From positions 124,001-188,000 of the forward strand of contig NZ_PVBR01000001.1 in assembly GCF_002980495.1 (NCBI RefSeq): a stretch of DNA of 64,000 nucleotides, written 5' to 3'. The notes beneath the pieces were generated by a model. It was not told the origin of the DNA. It ran no database searches and saw only the letters and a list, made by a program, of their open reading frames with translations. Shown here in pieces: positions 50,289 through 58,070 of the stretch. The position numbers and the translations under genes are program-made. This DNA is from Phyllobacterium phragmitis. GTDB lineage: Bacteria > Pseudomonadota > Alphaproteobacteria > Rhizobiales > Rhizobiaceae. Numbering within the stretch: position 1 is the stretch's first letter; each line of letters opens with the position of its first letter.

Positions 50289-50448
50289 CACCCCCCTCTG
50301 GCCTGCCGGCCATCTCCCCCTCAAGGAGGGAGATTAGCCTTCATTAATGTTTGCCACCAATCGCATACGTTGAAGAATGAATATCGAGGCTTCTGTCAGC
50401 CAATCTCCACCCTTGTGGGGGAGATGGCCGGCAGGCCAGAGGGGGGTG
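50289..50448. repeat. 160-bp palindromic repeat, copy 2 (MITE-like)
   Basis: Same ends as the copy at 516-675 (cacccccctctg, cagaggggggtg), same length (160 bp), with the arms nearly identical and the 70-base core about 60 percent matched. The arms contain ctgccggccatctccccc and its complement. It lies 30 bp after ppdK in the 349-bp gap before the deacetylase; nothing else was recognised in that gap besides AT-rich DNA at 50460-50600. Confidence 0.85.
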
Positions 50449-50607
50449 TTGAAGTGCGAACCCGTAAAAACACCCCGCAAATTCAGTAATTTATAACCCT
50501 AATCACAAAAATAGGTTGTTGAATATATCAATTTACAACCTCCGCCACAATTCGGCTTGGATGCTCGATCAATCTTCCGGTGTCGAAACCGATGCGGATA
50601 CCTCATC

Positions 50608-51405
50608 GTGCGTTTTCCCCTTTATGCCTATGCTCTTGCCTTCGTTTTCATGAGCAGTGCCGTTGCCCACGCCGCCGATATCGTCGAGCCGCAATTGCAT
50701 ATTGCCAAGGGCGGGCCGGCCGCGCCGCAGGTGGCGCTGACGCTGGATGCCTGCATGGGGCAGACCGACAAGCGCATCCTCGATACGCTTGTCGAGCACA
50801 AAATCCCGGCCACGATCTTCATCACCGGGCGGTGGGTGAAGAACAATGCGCAAGCGCTTGATGTGATGAAGGCCCACCCTGATCTGTTCGAGCTGGAAAA
50901 CCATGGGCTGAACCATGTGCCGCCGATAGACAACGTTCCCACCATGTACGGCATCAAGACCGCCGGCAGCCTCGCCGCGATCCGCGCGGAAGTGCAGGGC
51001 GGGGCGGATGTCGTGCGGGAGAATACGGGCAAGGCACCGCACTGGTATCGTGGCGCAACGGCGCGCTATTCGCTCGATGCGGTCAAGCTGATCGAGAAAA
51101 TGGGCTACAAGGTCGCCGGCTATTCGCTCAATGGCGATATGGGCGCCTCGCTTCTGGCTCCCGTGGTGGAAAAGCGCATCGCCGCGGCCAAGGATGGCAA
51201 TGTCATCATCGCCCATATCAACCAGCCGACCCGCTCGGCGGGCGAGGGCGTGGTGAAGGGCATTCTGGCCCTGAAAGCCAGGGGCGTGCATTTCGTCCGC
51301 CTGAACGATGTCCAGTCGTCGCAGACGCTCGATCCGGTCCACATGTCAAAGCCGGTAAAAACTCCTAAGATTACCGCCGCTGTGCAGTTGCGCGCAGTCA
51401 ATTAA
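50608..51405 (+). CDS. Divergent polysaccharide deacetylase-like protein
   Basis: About 265 residues from GTG 50608, giving a signal peptide (PLYAYALAFVFMSSAVAHA); a TTG further upstream is weaker. It has a NodB-like fold: QVALTLDACMGQTDKRILDTL, PATIFITGRWVKNNA, FELENHGLNHVPP with an H-x3-H zinc motif, HWYRGATARYSLDAV and NVIIAHINQP. Motif 1 reads TLDAC instead of TFDDG: the second Asp is Ala. So it may use a different ligand, or bind without full catalysis. Its TAA stop begins mosaic element copy 2. Confidence 0.8.
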   Translation: MRFPLYAYALAFVFMSSAVAHAADIVEPQLHIAKGGPAAPQVALTLDACMGQTDKRILDTLVEHKIPATIFITGRWVKNNAQALDVMKAHPDLFELENHGLNHVPPIDNVPTMYGIKTAGSLAAIRAEVQGGADVVRENTGKAPHWYRGATARYSLDAVKLIEKMGYKVAGYSLNGDMGASLLAPVVEKRIAAAKDGNVIIAHINQPTRSAGEGVVKGILALKARGVHFVRLNDVQSSQTLDPVHMSKPVKTPKITAAVQLRAVN

Positions 51406-51676
51406 AGCGGTTTCTGTGACCGCTGGTGGAGTGGCGATGTTCCGGAATGGGTCCTCGGGTCAAGCCCGAGGATGACGACTGGAGAGGTTTCCGCCCGTCT
51501 TCAACGTTGGCGATTGGCGGAAAACATCCCCGCAATCGTCATCCTCGGGCTTGACCCGAGGACCCATTCCGGAGCGGTCCAAACGGAAAACTGCTTCGCA
51601 CTTTTCGGCATCGTGCTTTAAAATATTGTATATGAATAGAAGCGCCAACGTTTCAATCTTAAACTGGACCGCTTTA
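51403..51676 (+). repeat. Mosaic palindromic element, copy 2 (274 bp)
   Basis: Starts at the deacetylase stop codon (taaagc) and ends at gcttta, 5 bp before the stop of the next minus-strand gene. It contains the same modules as copies 1 and 3: gccgctggtg-type edge, cggaatgggtcctcgggtca with its complement, the ggtttccgcccgtc core, and a cttcgcacttttcgg block. Confidence 0.85.
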
Positions 51677-51681
51677 ATCTC

Positions 51682-52065
51682 CTAAGCCGGATCGCCGCCG
51701 AGCTTGCGCATGACAGCCGCATAGTTGTGGCCCAGGCTTTCGAACAGCGCGTTTTCGCCTTTGAGCGGCGCGAGCGACAGCGTGATGCCGTCATTGAGCA
51801 GCGTCACGAAGATGATCTGATCATAGGGATTGCCTGCAATGGCTATTGCGCCGATCCTCTGCGCCTCGCTGGTGTCGAGCGCGGGCATATTGAACAGAAC
51901 CTCGCCGCTAACGAGTTTCGCCGCCTTGGCTAGCGCCCCGTCGAAGCCGTCGGTCAGCACATCCTGGGCGCCGAGCGCGAATTCAACTTCGACGGCCTCG
52001 AGCGTGGCCGTATTCTCGATCTGCAGCTTTTCCGGCGCTAGGCCGGTTACTGGGGCTCGATTCAT
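51682..52065 (-). CDS. Conserved hypothetical protein
   Basis: A 127-residue protein beginning MNRAPVTGLAPEK with cgggag 8 bases upstream. It is an alpha/beta sequence (FALGAQDVLTDGFDGALAKAAKLVSGEVLF, GAIAIAGNPYDQIIFVTLLNDG, GENALFESLGHNYAAVM) without a family I recognise. Its end touches the mosaic element. Function unknown; it is divergent from the DUF1499 gene. Confidence 0.6.
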   Translation of the reverse strand: MNRAPVTGLAPEKLQIENTATLEAVEVEFALGAQDVLTDGFDGALAKAAKLVSGEVLFNMPALDTSEAQRIGAIAIAGNPYDQIIFVTLLNDGITLSLAPLKGENALFESLGHNYAAVMRKLGGDPA

Positions 52066-52286
52066 GTCACATACTCCCGGACCGAATCCACTGAAGCCCC
52101 CGTATACACCATGCCTGCTATGACGCATTCTCGCAATGGCGCCTTTTTGTTCCCCCATGACATTTGATTCAGATGGGAAACAAAGGGTGTTCGTTGCCGC
52201 CTGCTGAACGGCTTTGACCGGGAACGCGCGGGCGGATAAAATCAGATAAAACAGAATGATGATTGCCAGAAGAGGGGCGGCCGAAG

Positions 52287-53072
52287 GTGAGGAAACTGCG
52301 TTATGAGCGGCGCAAATCGCGTTCTGCCGCCTGGTCGCTCCGGCTGGCGGCCTTTTCCGCCGTCGTTTTCGTGTTCTCCGCCCTCGGCCATCGGTTCCAG
52401 GCTATCGAGACGCCGGATTTCCTGATCCTTGCCGCTTTGGTCGCAGGGCTGGCGCTTCTTGCGCTGATGCTCGCGGCCAAGGGTTTCGTCGATCTCTGGC
52501 GCAATGGCGACAAGGGCGGCACGCGCTCCCTGTGGGGATCCGTGATCGCGCTTGCGGTGCTCTCGCCTTTTGCCGTGACGGCGTATCTGGCCTTCGTGAC
52601 GCCGCCGCTCTACGACATTTCCACCGATCTCAGCACGCCGCCGCTGTTTTTTCGCGCCGTCCATGAGCGAAAGCCGGGTATGAATCCGATCGACAATGCT
52701 GCTGCACTGCGCGCCGCCATGCAGACGGCCGCATATCCGCAAGTGACCGGACGGCGCTATGACGGGTCGCCGGACCGCATCCTTGAAGCGGTCATGGCCG
52801 TCATCGATGCCGAGGGCTGGACCGCGACGGGCCGCTTCGGCGTGCCGGGCGAACAGGTTGAAACCATTGTGGAAGCCGTTGCACGCAGCTTCCTGCTCGG
52901 CTTCACCAGCGATATCGCCATCCGCCTGACCGATGAGGGGGAGACGACCTATGTCGATATGCGCTCCGTCTCGCGCTACGCAAAGCGCGACCTCGGCATG
53001 AATGCCCGCCATATCGCCGATTTCATGATGCGGCTTGATCAGCAGGTCAGCGGCGCTCCGTCCGAGGGGTGA
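52287..53072 (+). CDS. DUF1499 domain-containing membrane protein
   Basis: About 261 residues from GTG 52287. Three hydrophobic N-terminal segments (LRLAAFSAVVFVFSALG, LILAALVAGLALLALML, VIALAVLSPFAVTAYLAFV), then a DUF1499 domain (ILEAVMAVIDAEGWTATG, TSDIAIRLTDEGETTYVDMRSVSRYAKRDLG). DUF1499 proteins are of unknown role. A TTG 24 bp upstream is an alternative start. It converges on the MBL gene across octamer hairpin E4. Confidence 0.8.
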   Translation: MRKLRYERRKSRSAAWSLRLAAFSAVVFVFSALGHRFQAIETPDFLILAALVAGLALLALMLAAKGFVDLWRNGDKGGTRSLWGSVIALAVLSPFAVTAYLAFVTPPLYDISTDLSTPPLFFRAVHERKPGMNPIDNAAALRAAMQTAAYPQVTGRRYDGSPDRILEAVMAVIDAEGWTATGRFGVPGEQVETIVEAVARSFLLGFTSDIAIRLTDEGETTYVDMRSVSRYAKRDLGMNARHIADFMMRLDQQVSGAPSEG

Positions 53073-53075
53073 GAT

Positions 53076-53227
53076 AGGGAATAGGGGAATAAGGGAATAA
53101 GGGAATATGTTTATTGCCTATTTCGTCCACTTTCGTGAAAGGCGAATAGCACGAGCGGTCCAATACATACTCCCCTACTCCCCTATTCCCTATTCCCTAT
53201 TCCCTATTCCCTTATCCCCCTATTCCC
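53076..53227. repeat. Octamer-array hairpin E4, longest copy (152 bp)
   Basis: Left arm agggaata, ggggaata, agggaata, agggaata; right arm tactcccctactcccctatt then four consecutive ccctattc-type units and ccccctattccc. The interior is about 65 bp, longer than in E1-E3. It supplies the C-terminal Ile-Gly-Gly and TAA stop of the minus-strand MBL gene and starts 3 bp after the DUF1499 stop. Confidence 0.8.
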
Positions 53228-54126
53228 GGAACGAACACGCCGTCGAGCGCCGGATTGCCGTCGGTCGCCACGAGCCCGCGCGCGACGAGATCTTCCAGAT
53301 GGGCGAGCACGGAGAGGCCGGCCGCGCCATGCAGGCGCGGGTCCGTATCGCGATAGATCGCCTTCACCATCTCGGGGATGGTGCGGTCGCCTTTGCGGAT
53401 GCGTTCGAGAACGGCGCGCTCACGCATCCGGCGATGCATGCGCAGCCCGCGTACGAATGTCTTGGGGTTGGTCACCGAGCCGCCGTGGCCCGGCAGGTAG
53501 ATACTGTCATCACGCGCGAGCAGCTTGTCGAGCGATGCCATGTAATCGGCCATTGCGCCATCCGGCGGCGCGACGATCGTCGTCGCCCAGGCCATGACGT
53601 GATCGGCGGAAAAGAGCACGCCGGTCCCTTCGAGCGCAAAGGCCGTATGGTTTGCGGTATGGCCCGGCGTATGGACGGCTCGCAACGCCCAGCCATCGCC
53701 CTCGATGACTGCGCCGTCGCCGATGAAAATATCCGGTTTGAAATCCATGTCGGCGCTGGCGTCGAGCACGTTGATCTCGCCGATATGCAACGGACGGGCA
53801 GGGCGGTGCACCCCTTCCGCCACGGTGACGGCGCCCAGCATCTCTTTCAGCTTTGCGGCGAGGGGCGAATGGTCGCGATGTGTATGGCTGACGAAGATAT
53901 GGCTGACCGGGCGTCCGGCGATGGCGCGCGAGAGCGCTGCATAATGCGCTTCATCTACCGGCCCCGGATCGATGATCGCCAGCGTATCGCGCCCGACGAG
54001 ATAGGAATTGGTGCCGTGAAAGGTGAACGGCCCCGGATTATTGACCGTGATTCGCTGTATGCCGGGTGCGACATCGACCGCATTGCCATGATCGGGAGCG
54101 AAGGAATTGTCGAAAACAAGCGCCAT
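53212..54126 (-). CDS. MBL-fold metallo-hydrolase
   Basis: A 304-residue protein. The zinc motif HTHRDHSPLAAKL, the ligand His in HTPGHTANHTAFALEG, and SADHVMAWATTIVAPPDG are characteristic of the LACTB2/RNase-Z-like branch of the MBL family. The C-terminal winged region is GLSVLAHLEDLVARGLV. Substrate unknown; hydrolysis of a thioester or nucleic acid is possible. ATG 54126 begins the conserved domain. The last codons and stop are inside octamer repeat E4. Confidence 0.88.
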   Translation of the reverse strand: MALVFDNSFAPDHGNAVDVAPGIQRITVNNPGPFTFHGTNSYLVGRDTLAIIDPGPVDEAHYAALSRAIAGRPVSHIFVSHTHRDHSPLAAKLKEMLGAVTVAEGVHRPARPLHIGEINVLDASADMDFKPDIFIGDGAVIEGDGWALRAVHTPGHTANHTAFALEGTGVLFSADHVMAWATTIVAPPDGAMADYMASLDKLLARDDSIYLPGHGGSVTNPKTFVRGLRMHRRMRERAVLERIRKGDRTIPEMVKAIYRDTDPRLHGAAGLSVLAHLEDLVARGLVATDGNPALDGVFVPGIGG

Positions 54127-54154
54127 CGGGCAGGGAACTCTTCATTCTGTCATT

Positions 54155-54203
54155 GAGCGGGATGAGGAAAAGTGTGAAGCGGTTTTCCGCCCGCATCCCG
54201 CTC
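54155..54203. repeat. gagcgggatg palindrome with aagcggttttcc module
   Basis: Perfect 10-bp ends (gagcgggatg, catcccgctc) around aggaaaagtgtgaagcggtt and ttccgcc. The inner module is shared with the ctaG repeat at 16822-16897. It lies in the divergent gap between the MBL gene and bioY. Confidence 0.6.
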
Positions 54204-54311
54204 TTAACTCTTGGAATCGATCATGAACATGATCTAATCATATTGCCGGGTGGGCGTTTCCTTAATATACGGTAATCATCAACGGTAACAGCCGCTCCGG
54301 AGAATGAGCCC

Positions 54312-54911
54312 ATGATCCCTGTCCAAACCCGTATCGCAAATGCTTCGCTGGCCGAACGATTCCTGCCGGAGGGTCAGCTTGCCCGCGCCTTCTGGTTCGT
54401 TTCGCTGGCGCTCGTCGGCACCGCGCTGCTGACGATCTCCGCCAAGATCAAGGTCGATCTCGTCTATGTGAATGTGACGATGCAGACCTTCGCCCTTTTC
54501 GCCATCGCCGCCGCCTATGGCTCGCGCCTCGCGGTCGCCACCGTCGCGCTCTACCTCCTCGAAGGCGCGCTCGGCCTGCCGGTCTTCACCGGAACGCCTG
54601 AAAAGGGCATCGGCCTTGCCTATATGGTCGGCCCGACCGGCGGTTATCTCCTTGCCTATCTCGCCGCCGCATGGGTCGTCGGCCGCGCCGCCGATCTTGG
54701 GCTTTCGCGCAATCCGTTCGCGCTCGGCGGCTTCATGCTCGCCGGCGAGGCGATCATCCTGGCCTTGGGCGCCCTGTGGATGGCCTATCTCTTTGGTCTC
54801 GAAAAGGGCCTCGCCTATGGCTTCGGCATCTTCATCATCGGCGATCTGGTCAAGCTGGCGCTCGCCGCCTGCCTGATCCCCGCCATCGGCGCGCTGTTCA
54901 AGCGCCGCTGA
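54312..54911 (+). CDS. bioY: BioY biotin transporter S-component
   Basis: A 199-residue membrane protein of the energy-coupling-factor family, with six transmembrane helices: LVGTALLTISAKIKV, MQTFALFAIAAAYGS, GLAYMVGPTGGYLLAYLAAAWVVG and others. GPTGGYLLAYLAAAWVVG is the typical BioY loop. It imports biotin, alone or with BioMN, neither of which is in the window. No TTATCTATAA-like BioR site was seen upstream. It is followed by a terminator before puuE. Confidence 0.93.
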   Translation: MIPVQTRIANASLAERFLPEGQLARAFWFVSLALVGTALLTISAKIKVDLVYVNVTMQTFALFAIAAAYGSRLAVATVALYLLEGALGLPVFTGTPEKGIGLAYMVGPTGGYLLAYLAAAWVVGRAADLGLSRNPFALGGFMLAGEAIILALGALWMAYLFGLEKGLAYGFGIFIIGDLVKLALAACLIPAIGALFKRR

Positions 54912-54928
54912 ATTTAGCCAGTGACACG

Positions 54929-54957
54929 AAAAAGCCGGGCTTCATGCTCGGCTTTTT
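54929..54957 (+). terminator. Terminator after bioY
   Basis: aaaaagccg (54929-54937) pairs with cggctttttt (54949-54958) around an 11-base loop, followed directly by the T run. It lies 18 bp after the bioY stop and separates bioY from the purine cluster. Confidence 0.75.
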
Positions 54958-55018
54958 TGTTGACAAAAAGCAGCCCGGCCCGCTTCCCTCACGACAGAAA
55001 TATCCAGAGGATTTCTCC

Positions 55019-55942
55019 ATGCAGGCTTCCTATCCCCGTGATTTCATCGGCTATGGCCGCGACACGCCCGATCCGCGCTGGCCGGGCGGCGTCAATATCG
55101 CCGTGCAGTTTGTCGTCAATTACGAGGAAGGCGGCGAGAGCTGCATCCTCGATGGCGATCCGGCGTCGGAGTGCCTGCTTTCCGAAATCGTCGGCGCGCA
55201 AGCCTGGCCGGGGCAGCGCAATTTCAATATGGAATCGCTTTATGAATACGGCGCGCGCGCCGGTTTCTGGCGGCTCTGGCGCATCTTCACCCGCCGCAAC
55301 CTGCCGGTGACGGTCTATGGCGTGACGCTCGCCATGGCGCGCAATCCGGAGGCCGTCGCGGCGATGAAGGAAGCCGATTGGGAGATCGCCAGTCATGGCC
55401 TGCGCTGGCTGGAATACAAGGATTTTTCGCAAGAAGAAGAGCGCCGGCATATTCTCGAAGCCGTGCGGCTCCACACCGAAATCACCGGCTCGCGGCCGCT
55501 CGGCATCTATCAGGGCAAGCCGTCCGTCAACACGCTGAAGCTGGTCATGGAGGAGGGCGGGTTCCTCTATTCCGCCGATTCCTATGCGGACGAACTGCCT
55601 TACTGGATCAAGGGACCGAAAGGACCGCATCTGATCGTCCCCTATACGCTCGACGCCAACGACATGCGCTTCGCCACCCCGCAAGGCTTTAATTCCGGCG
55701 ACCAGTTCTTCACTTATTTGAAGGACAGCTTCGACATGCTCTACCGCGAGGGGGCCGAAGGCGCGCCGAAAATGATGTCGGTCGGGCTGCACTGCCGGTT
55801 GGCCGGGCGGCCGGGACGTGCGGCGGCGCTTGAACGTTTCCTCGATTATGTGACCAACCACGAAAAGGTCTGGGTGACCAAACGCGTCGACATCGCCCGC
55901 CACTGGCATGAACATCATGCCCCTGCGGAGCCCGCATCGTGA
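55019..55942 (+). CDS. puuE: Allantoinase PuuE
   Basis: A 307-residue NodB-family enzyme that opens the allantoin ring to allantoate. [36 protein letters not shown] and [23 protein letters not shown] are the PuuE signatures, with [28 protein letters not shown] and DELPYWIKG following. It lacks the usual Asp/His zinc triad, consistent with the metal-independent PuuE type. ATG 55019 follows agagga. The GTG of allA overlaps its TGA, so the pair is coupled. Confidence 0.95.
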   Translation: MQASYPRDFIGYGRDTPDPRWPGGVNIAVQFVVNYEEGGESCILDGDPASECLLSEIVGAQAWPGQRNFNMESLYEYGARAGFWRLWRIFTRRNLPVTVYGVTLAMARNPEAVAAMKEADWEIASHGLRWLEYKDFSQEEERRHILEAVRLHTEITGSRPLGIYQGKPSVNTLKLVMEEGGFLYSADSYADELPYWIKGPKGPHLIVPYTLDANDMRFATPQGFNSGDQFFTYLKDSFDMLYREGAEGAPKMMSVGLHCRLAGRPGRAAALERFLDYVTNHEKVWVTKRVDIARHWHEHHAPAEPAS

Positions 55943-56451
55943 GGGTGGAAAGCCTCGGCGTCCGTCCTTTGACCAAAGAGGCCTTCGCCCCTTTCGGCGA
56001 TGTGATCGAGACCGACGGCGCCGAAATGCGCCTCATCAACCATGGCACCACCGAGCGCTTCCACGATCTCGCCAATGTCGAAGCGACGGGCGAGGCGGCG
56101 TGGGTGCTGATCAACATCTTCCGCGGGCAGGCCTTCGCGCCGCCCATCGATATCGCCATGTTCGAACGTCATCCGCTCGGCTCACAGGCCTTCATGCCGC
56201 TTGAGCGGCGGCCATTTCTGGTGGTGGTGGCCGAGGATGAACACGGCCGCCCCGGCCGGCCGCAGGCGTTCCTGGCCGAGGGCCATCAGGGCGTCAACTA
56301 CCGCCGCAATATCTGGCATCACCCGCTGTTGGCGCTAGAGCAGGCTTCCGAGTTCCTGGTCGTCGACCGCGGCGGCGAGGGCAATAATCTTGAGGAGTTC
56401 TTCTTCGAGGGTGTTGTTTATCGGATCAAAGGGATTGAAGTCGGGATTTGA
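55939..56451 (+). CDS. allA: Ureidoglycolate lyase
   Basis: A 170-residue cupin that splits ureidoglycolate to glyoxylate and urea. [49 protein letters not shown] and [15 protein letters not shown] are the AllA signature blocks, with the metal-binding His residues in them. It follows puuE with a 4-bp overlap. Since allantoate-degrading genes are absent nearby, the ureidoglycolate must come from elsewhere in the genome. Confidence 0.93.
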   Translation: MRVESLGVRPLTKEAFAPFGDVIETDGAEMRLINHGTTERFHDLANVEATGEAAWVLINIFRGQAFAPPIDIAMFERHPLGSQAFMPLERRPFLVVVAEDEHGRPGRPQAFLAEGHQGVNYRRNIWHHPLLALEQASEFLVVDRGGEGNNLEEFFFEGVVYRIKGIEVGI

Positions 56452-56476
56452 TATTCTTTCCTTCCCTTTTCATCCC

Positions 56477-56586
56477 TAGAACGGTTCCTGTTTTGATGGA
56501 ATCGCGAGGCACACCCCCCTCTGTCCTGCCCGGCAGGGCAGAGGGGGGTATCTGTCCCGCCAACGTTTCTAGTTAAAATGAAATGC
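56477..56586. repeat. tagaac-framed element with ccccctctg core, copy 2
   Basis: About 110 bp. Flanks ttcctgttttgatggaatcg and tatctgtcccgccaacgttt match the element at 17891-18014, around a cccccctctgtcctgcc-cggcagggcagagggggg hairpin. The right end lacks the gctcta seen in copy 1. It separates allA from xdhA and may isolate the two parts of the purine cluster. Confidence 0.75.
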
Positions 56587-56654
56587 AGCCAAAGAATCGG
56601 CCCCCTCCGCAATAATCCTTGACGGCCTTAGCCCATCGTCGGAAGCTTCACCCC

Positions 56655-58070
56655 ATGGCAAATTCGATCCGATTTTTTCTGAATGGTCAAAAACAGGATG
56701 TCGCCGTCCGCCCCGATATCACCGTTCTCGAATGGTTGCGATCAGGCCCACGGCTGACCGGCACCAAGGAGGGCTGCGCCGAGGGTGATTGCGGTGCCTG
56801 TTCCGTGCTGTTGGGTGACGCCTCGAACGGTGAAATCCGCTATCACGCGGCCAATAGCTGCATCATGACCATGGGCCAGATCGACGGACGGGCGCTGGTG
56901 ACGGTCGAGGGGTTGAAAGGCGAAACGCTGCACCCGATCCAGGCGGCGATGGCCGAGAACGGTTCGTCGCAATGCGGCTTCTGCACGCCTGGTATCGTCA
57001 TATCGCTTGCCGGGCTCGCGGCAAACGAGACTGCCGCCGACGATCATGCCATCCACGACGCGCTTGCCGGCAATCTCTGCCGCTGCACGGGATACCGGCC
57101 CATCGTGGAGGCAGCGCGCAAGGTGGTCGGCGACGGCGGCGCGTCCATTCCGGGGCCCACCGTCGAGGCTTTCGAGGAACTGAAATCATCGGTCGAAATA
57201 GCGACTTCTGGTGCCGTCTTTCACCAGCCGCAAACGCTCGATGATCTCCTAAAACTTCGCCGCGACAGGCCGGATACCGTGCTGCTCGCCGGCGGCACCG
57301 ATCTCGGCGTGGCGCTTGCGGATTTCCACGGCGATTGGCGTGAAGTGATCTCGACCGCCCATGTGCGCGAACTGCGCCGCATCGAGGAGACGCCGGCGCA
57401 TCTGAGCTTCGGCGCGGCGGTGACATGGGAGGAGGTGCTGGCGCATGTCGCCCCGCTCTATCCTTCGTTCGCCACCCTCATCCGCCGCTTCGGCTCGGCG
57501 CAGATCCGTTCGATGGGCACGATCGGCGGCAATATCGGCACGGCAAGCCCGATCGGCGACGGTCCGCCGGCGCTGATCGCGCTTGGCGCGGAGATCGAGC
57601 TTGCCTCGCAGGGCGGCAAACGCACCATGCCGCTTGAGGATTTCTTCCTCGACTACCGCAAGACGGAGCTGAAGCCGGACGAGGTGATCGCGTCGATCCG
57701 CATTTCCAAACCAGCGGGGGGGCAGGAATTCCGCGTTTACAAGATTTCCAAGCGTTACGATCAGGACATATCGACCGTCTGCGGTGCATTCTCGGTGGTG
57801 CGCGACGGCGGCATCGTCAAATCGGCCCGCATCGCCTTTGGCGGCATGGCGGCCATTCCGAAGCGTGTGCGAGAGGCCGAGGCGGCACTTGTGGGAAAGC
57901 GGCTCGACGCGGAAGCGGCGCGCGCCTGCGCCGCCGCCATTCGCGATGCCTTCGCGCCCTTGAGCGACTGGCGCGGCAGCGCGGAATACCGGCTGATGGT
58001 CGCGGCGAACCTTGCCGAGCGCTTCCGCCGCGATCTCTTAGGCGAGACGGTGGAGGTGATGGCGCTATGA
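56655..58070 (+). CDS. xdhA: Xanthine dehydrogenase small subunit (2Fe-2S and FAD)
   Basis: A 471-residue subunit. Plant-type 2Fe-2S ligands are C41, C46, C49 and C69 (KEGCAEGDCGACSVLLG), the second cluster C107, C110, C142 and C144 (SQCGFCTPG, LCRCTGYRP). The FAD domain follows (LLAGGTDLGVAL, TIGGNIGTASPIGDGPPALIALG). It feeds electrons from the molybdenum subunit to NAD. ATG 56655 has ggaag upstream; a TTG 36 bp earlier is less likely. Its stop overlaps xdhB by 4 bp. Confidence 0.96.
   Translation: MANSIRFFLNGQKQDVAVRPDITVLEWLRSGPRLTGTKEGCAEGDCGACSVLLGDASNGEIRYHAANSCIMTMGQIDGRALVTVEGLKGETLHPIQAAMAENGSSQCGFCTPGIVISLAGLAANETAADDHAIHDALAGNLCRCTGYRPIVEAARKVVGDGGASIPGPTVEAFEELKSSVEIATSGAVFHQPQTLDDLLKLRRDRPDTVLLAGGTDLGVALADFHGDWREVISTAHVRELRRIEETPAHLSFGAAVTWEEVLAHVAPLYPSFATLIRRFGSAQIRSMGTIGGNIGTASPIGDGPPALIALGAEIELASQGGKRTMPLEDFFLDYRKTELKPDEVIASIRISKPAGGQEFRVYKISKRYDQDISTVCGAFSVVRDGGIVKSARIAFGGMAAIPKRVREAEAALVGKRLDAEAARACAAAIRDAFAPLSDWRGSAEYRLMVAANLAERFRRDLLGETVEVMAL

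Noticed and set aside
54204-54311. BioR operator upstream of bioY
   Set aside because: No TTATCTATAA-like sequence; cttaatatac is too different.
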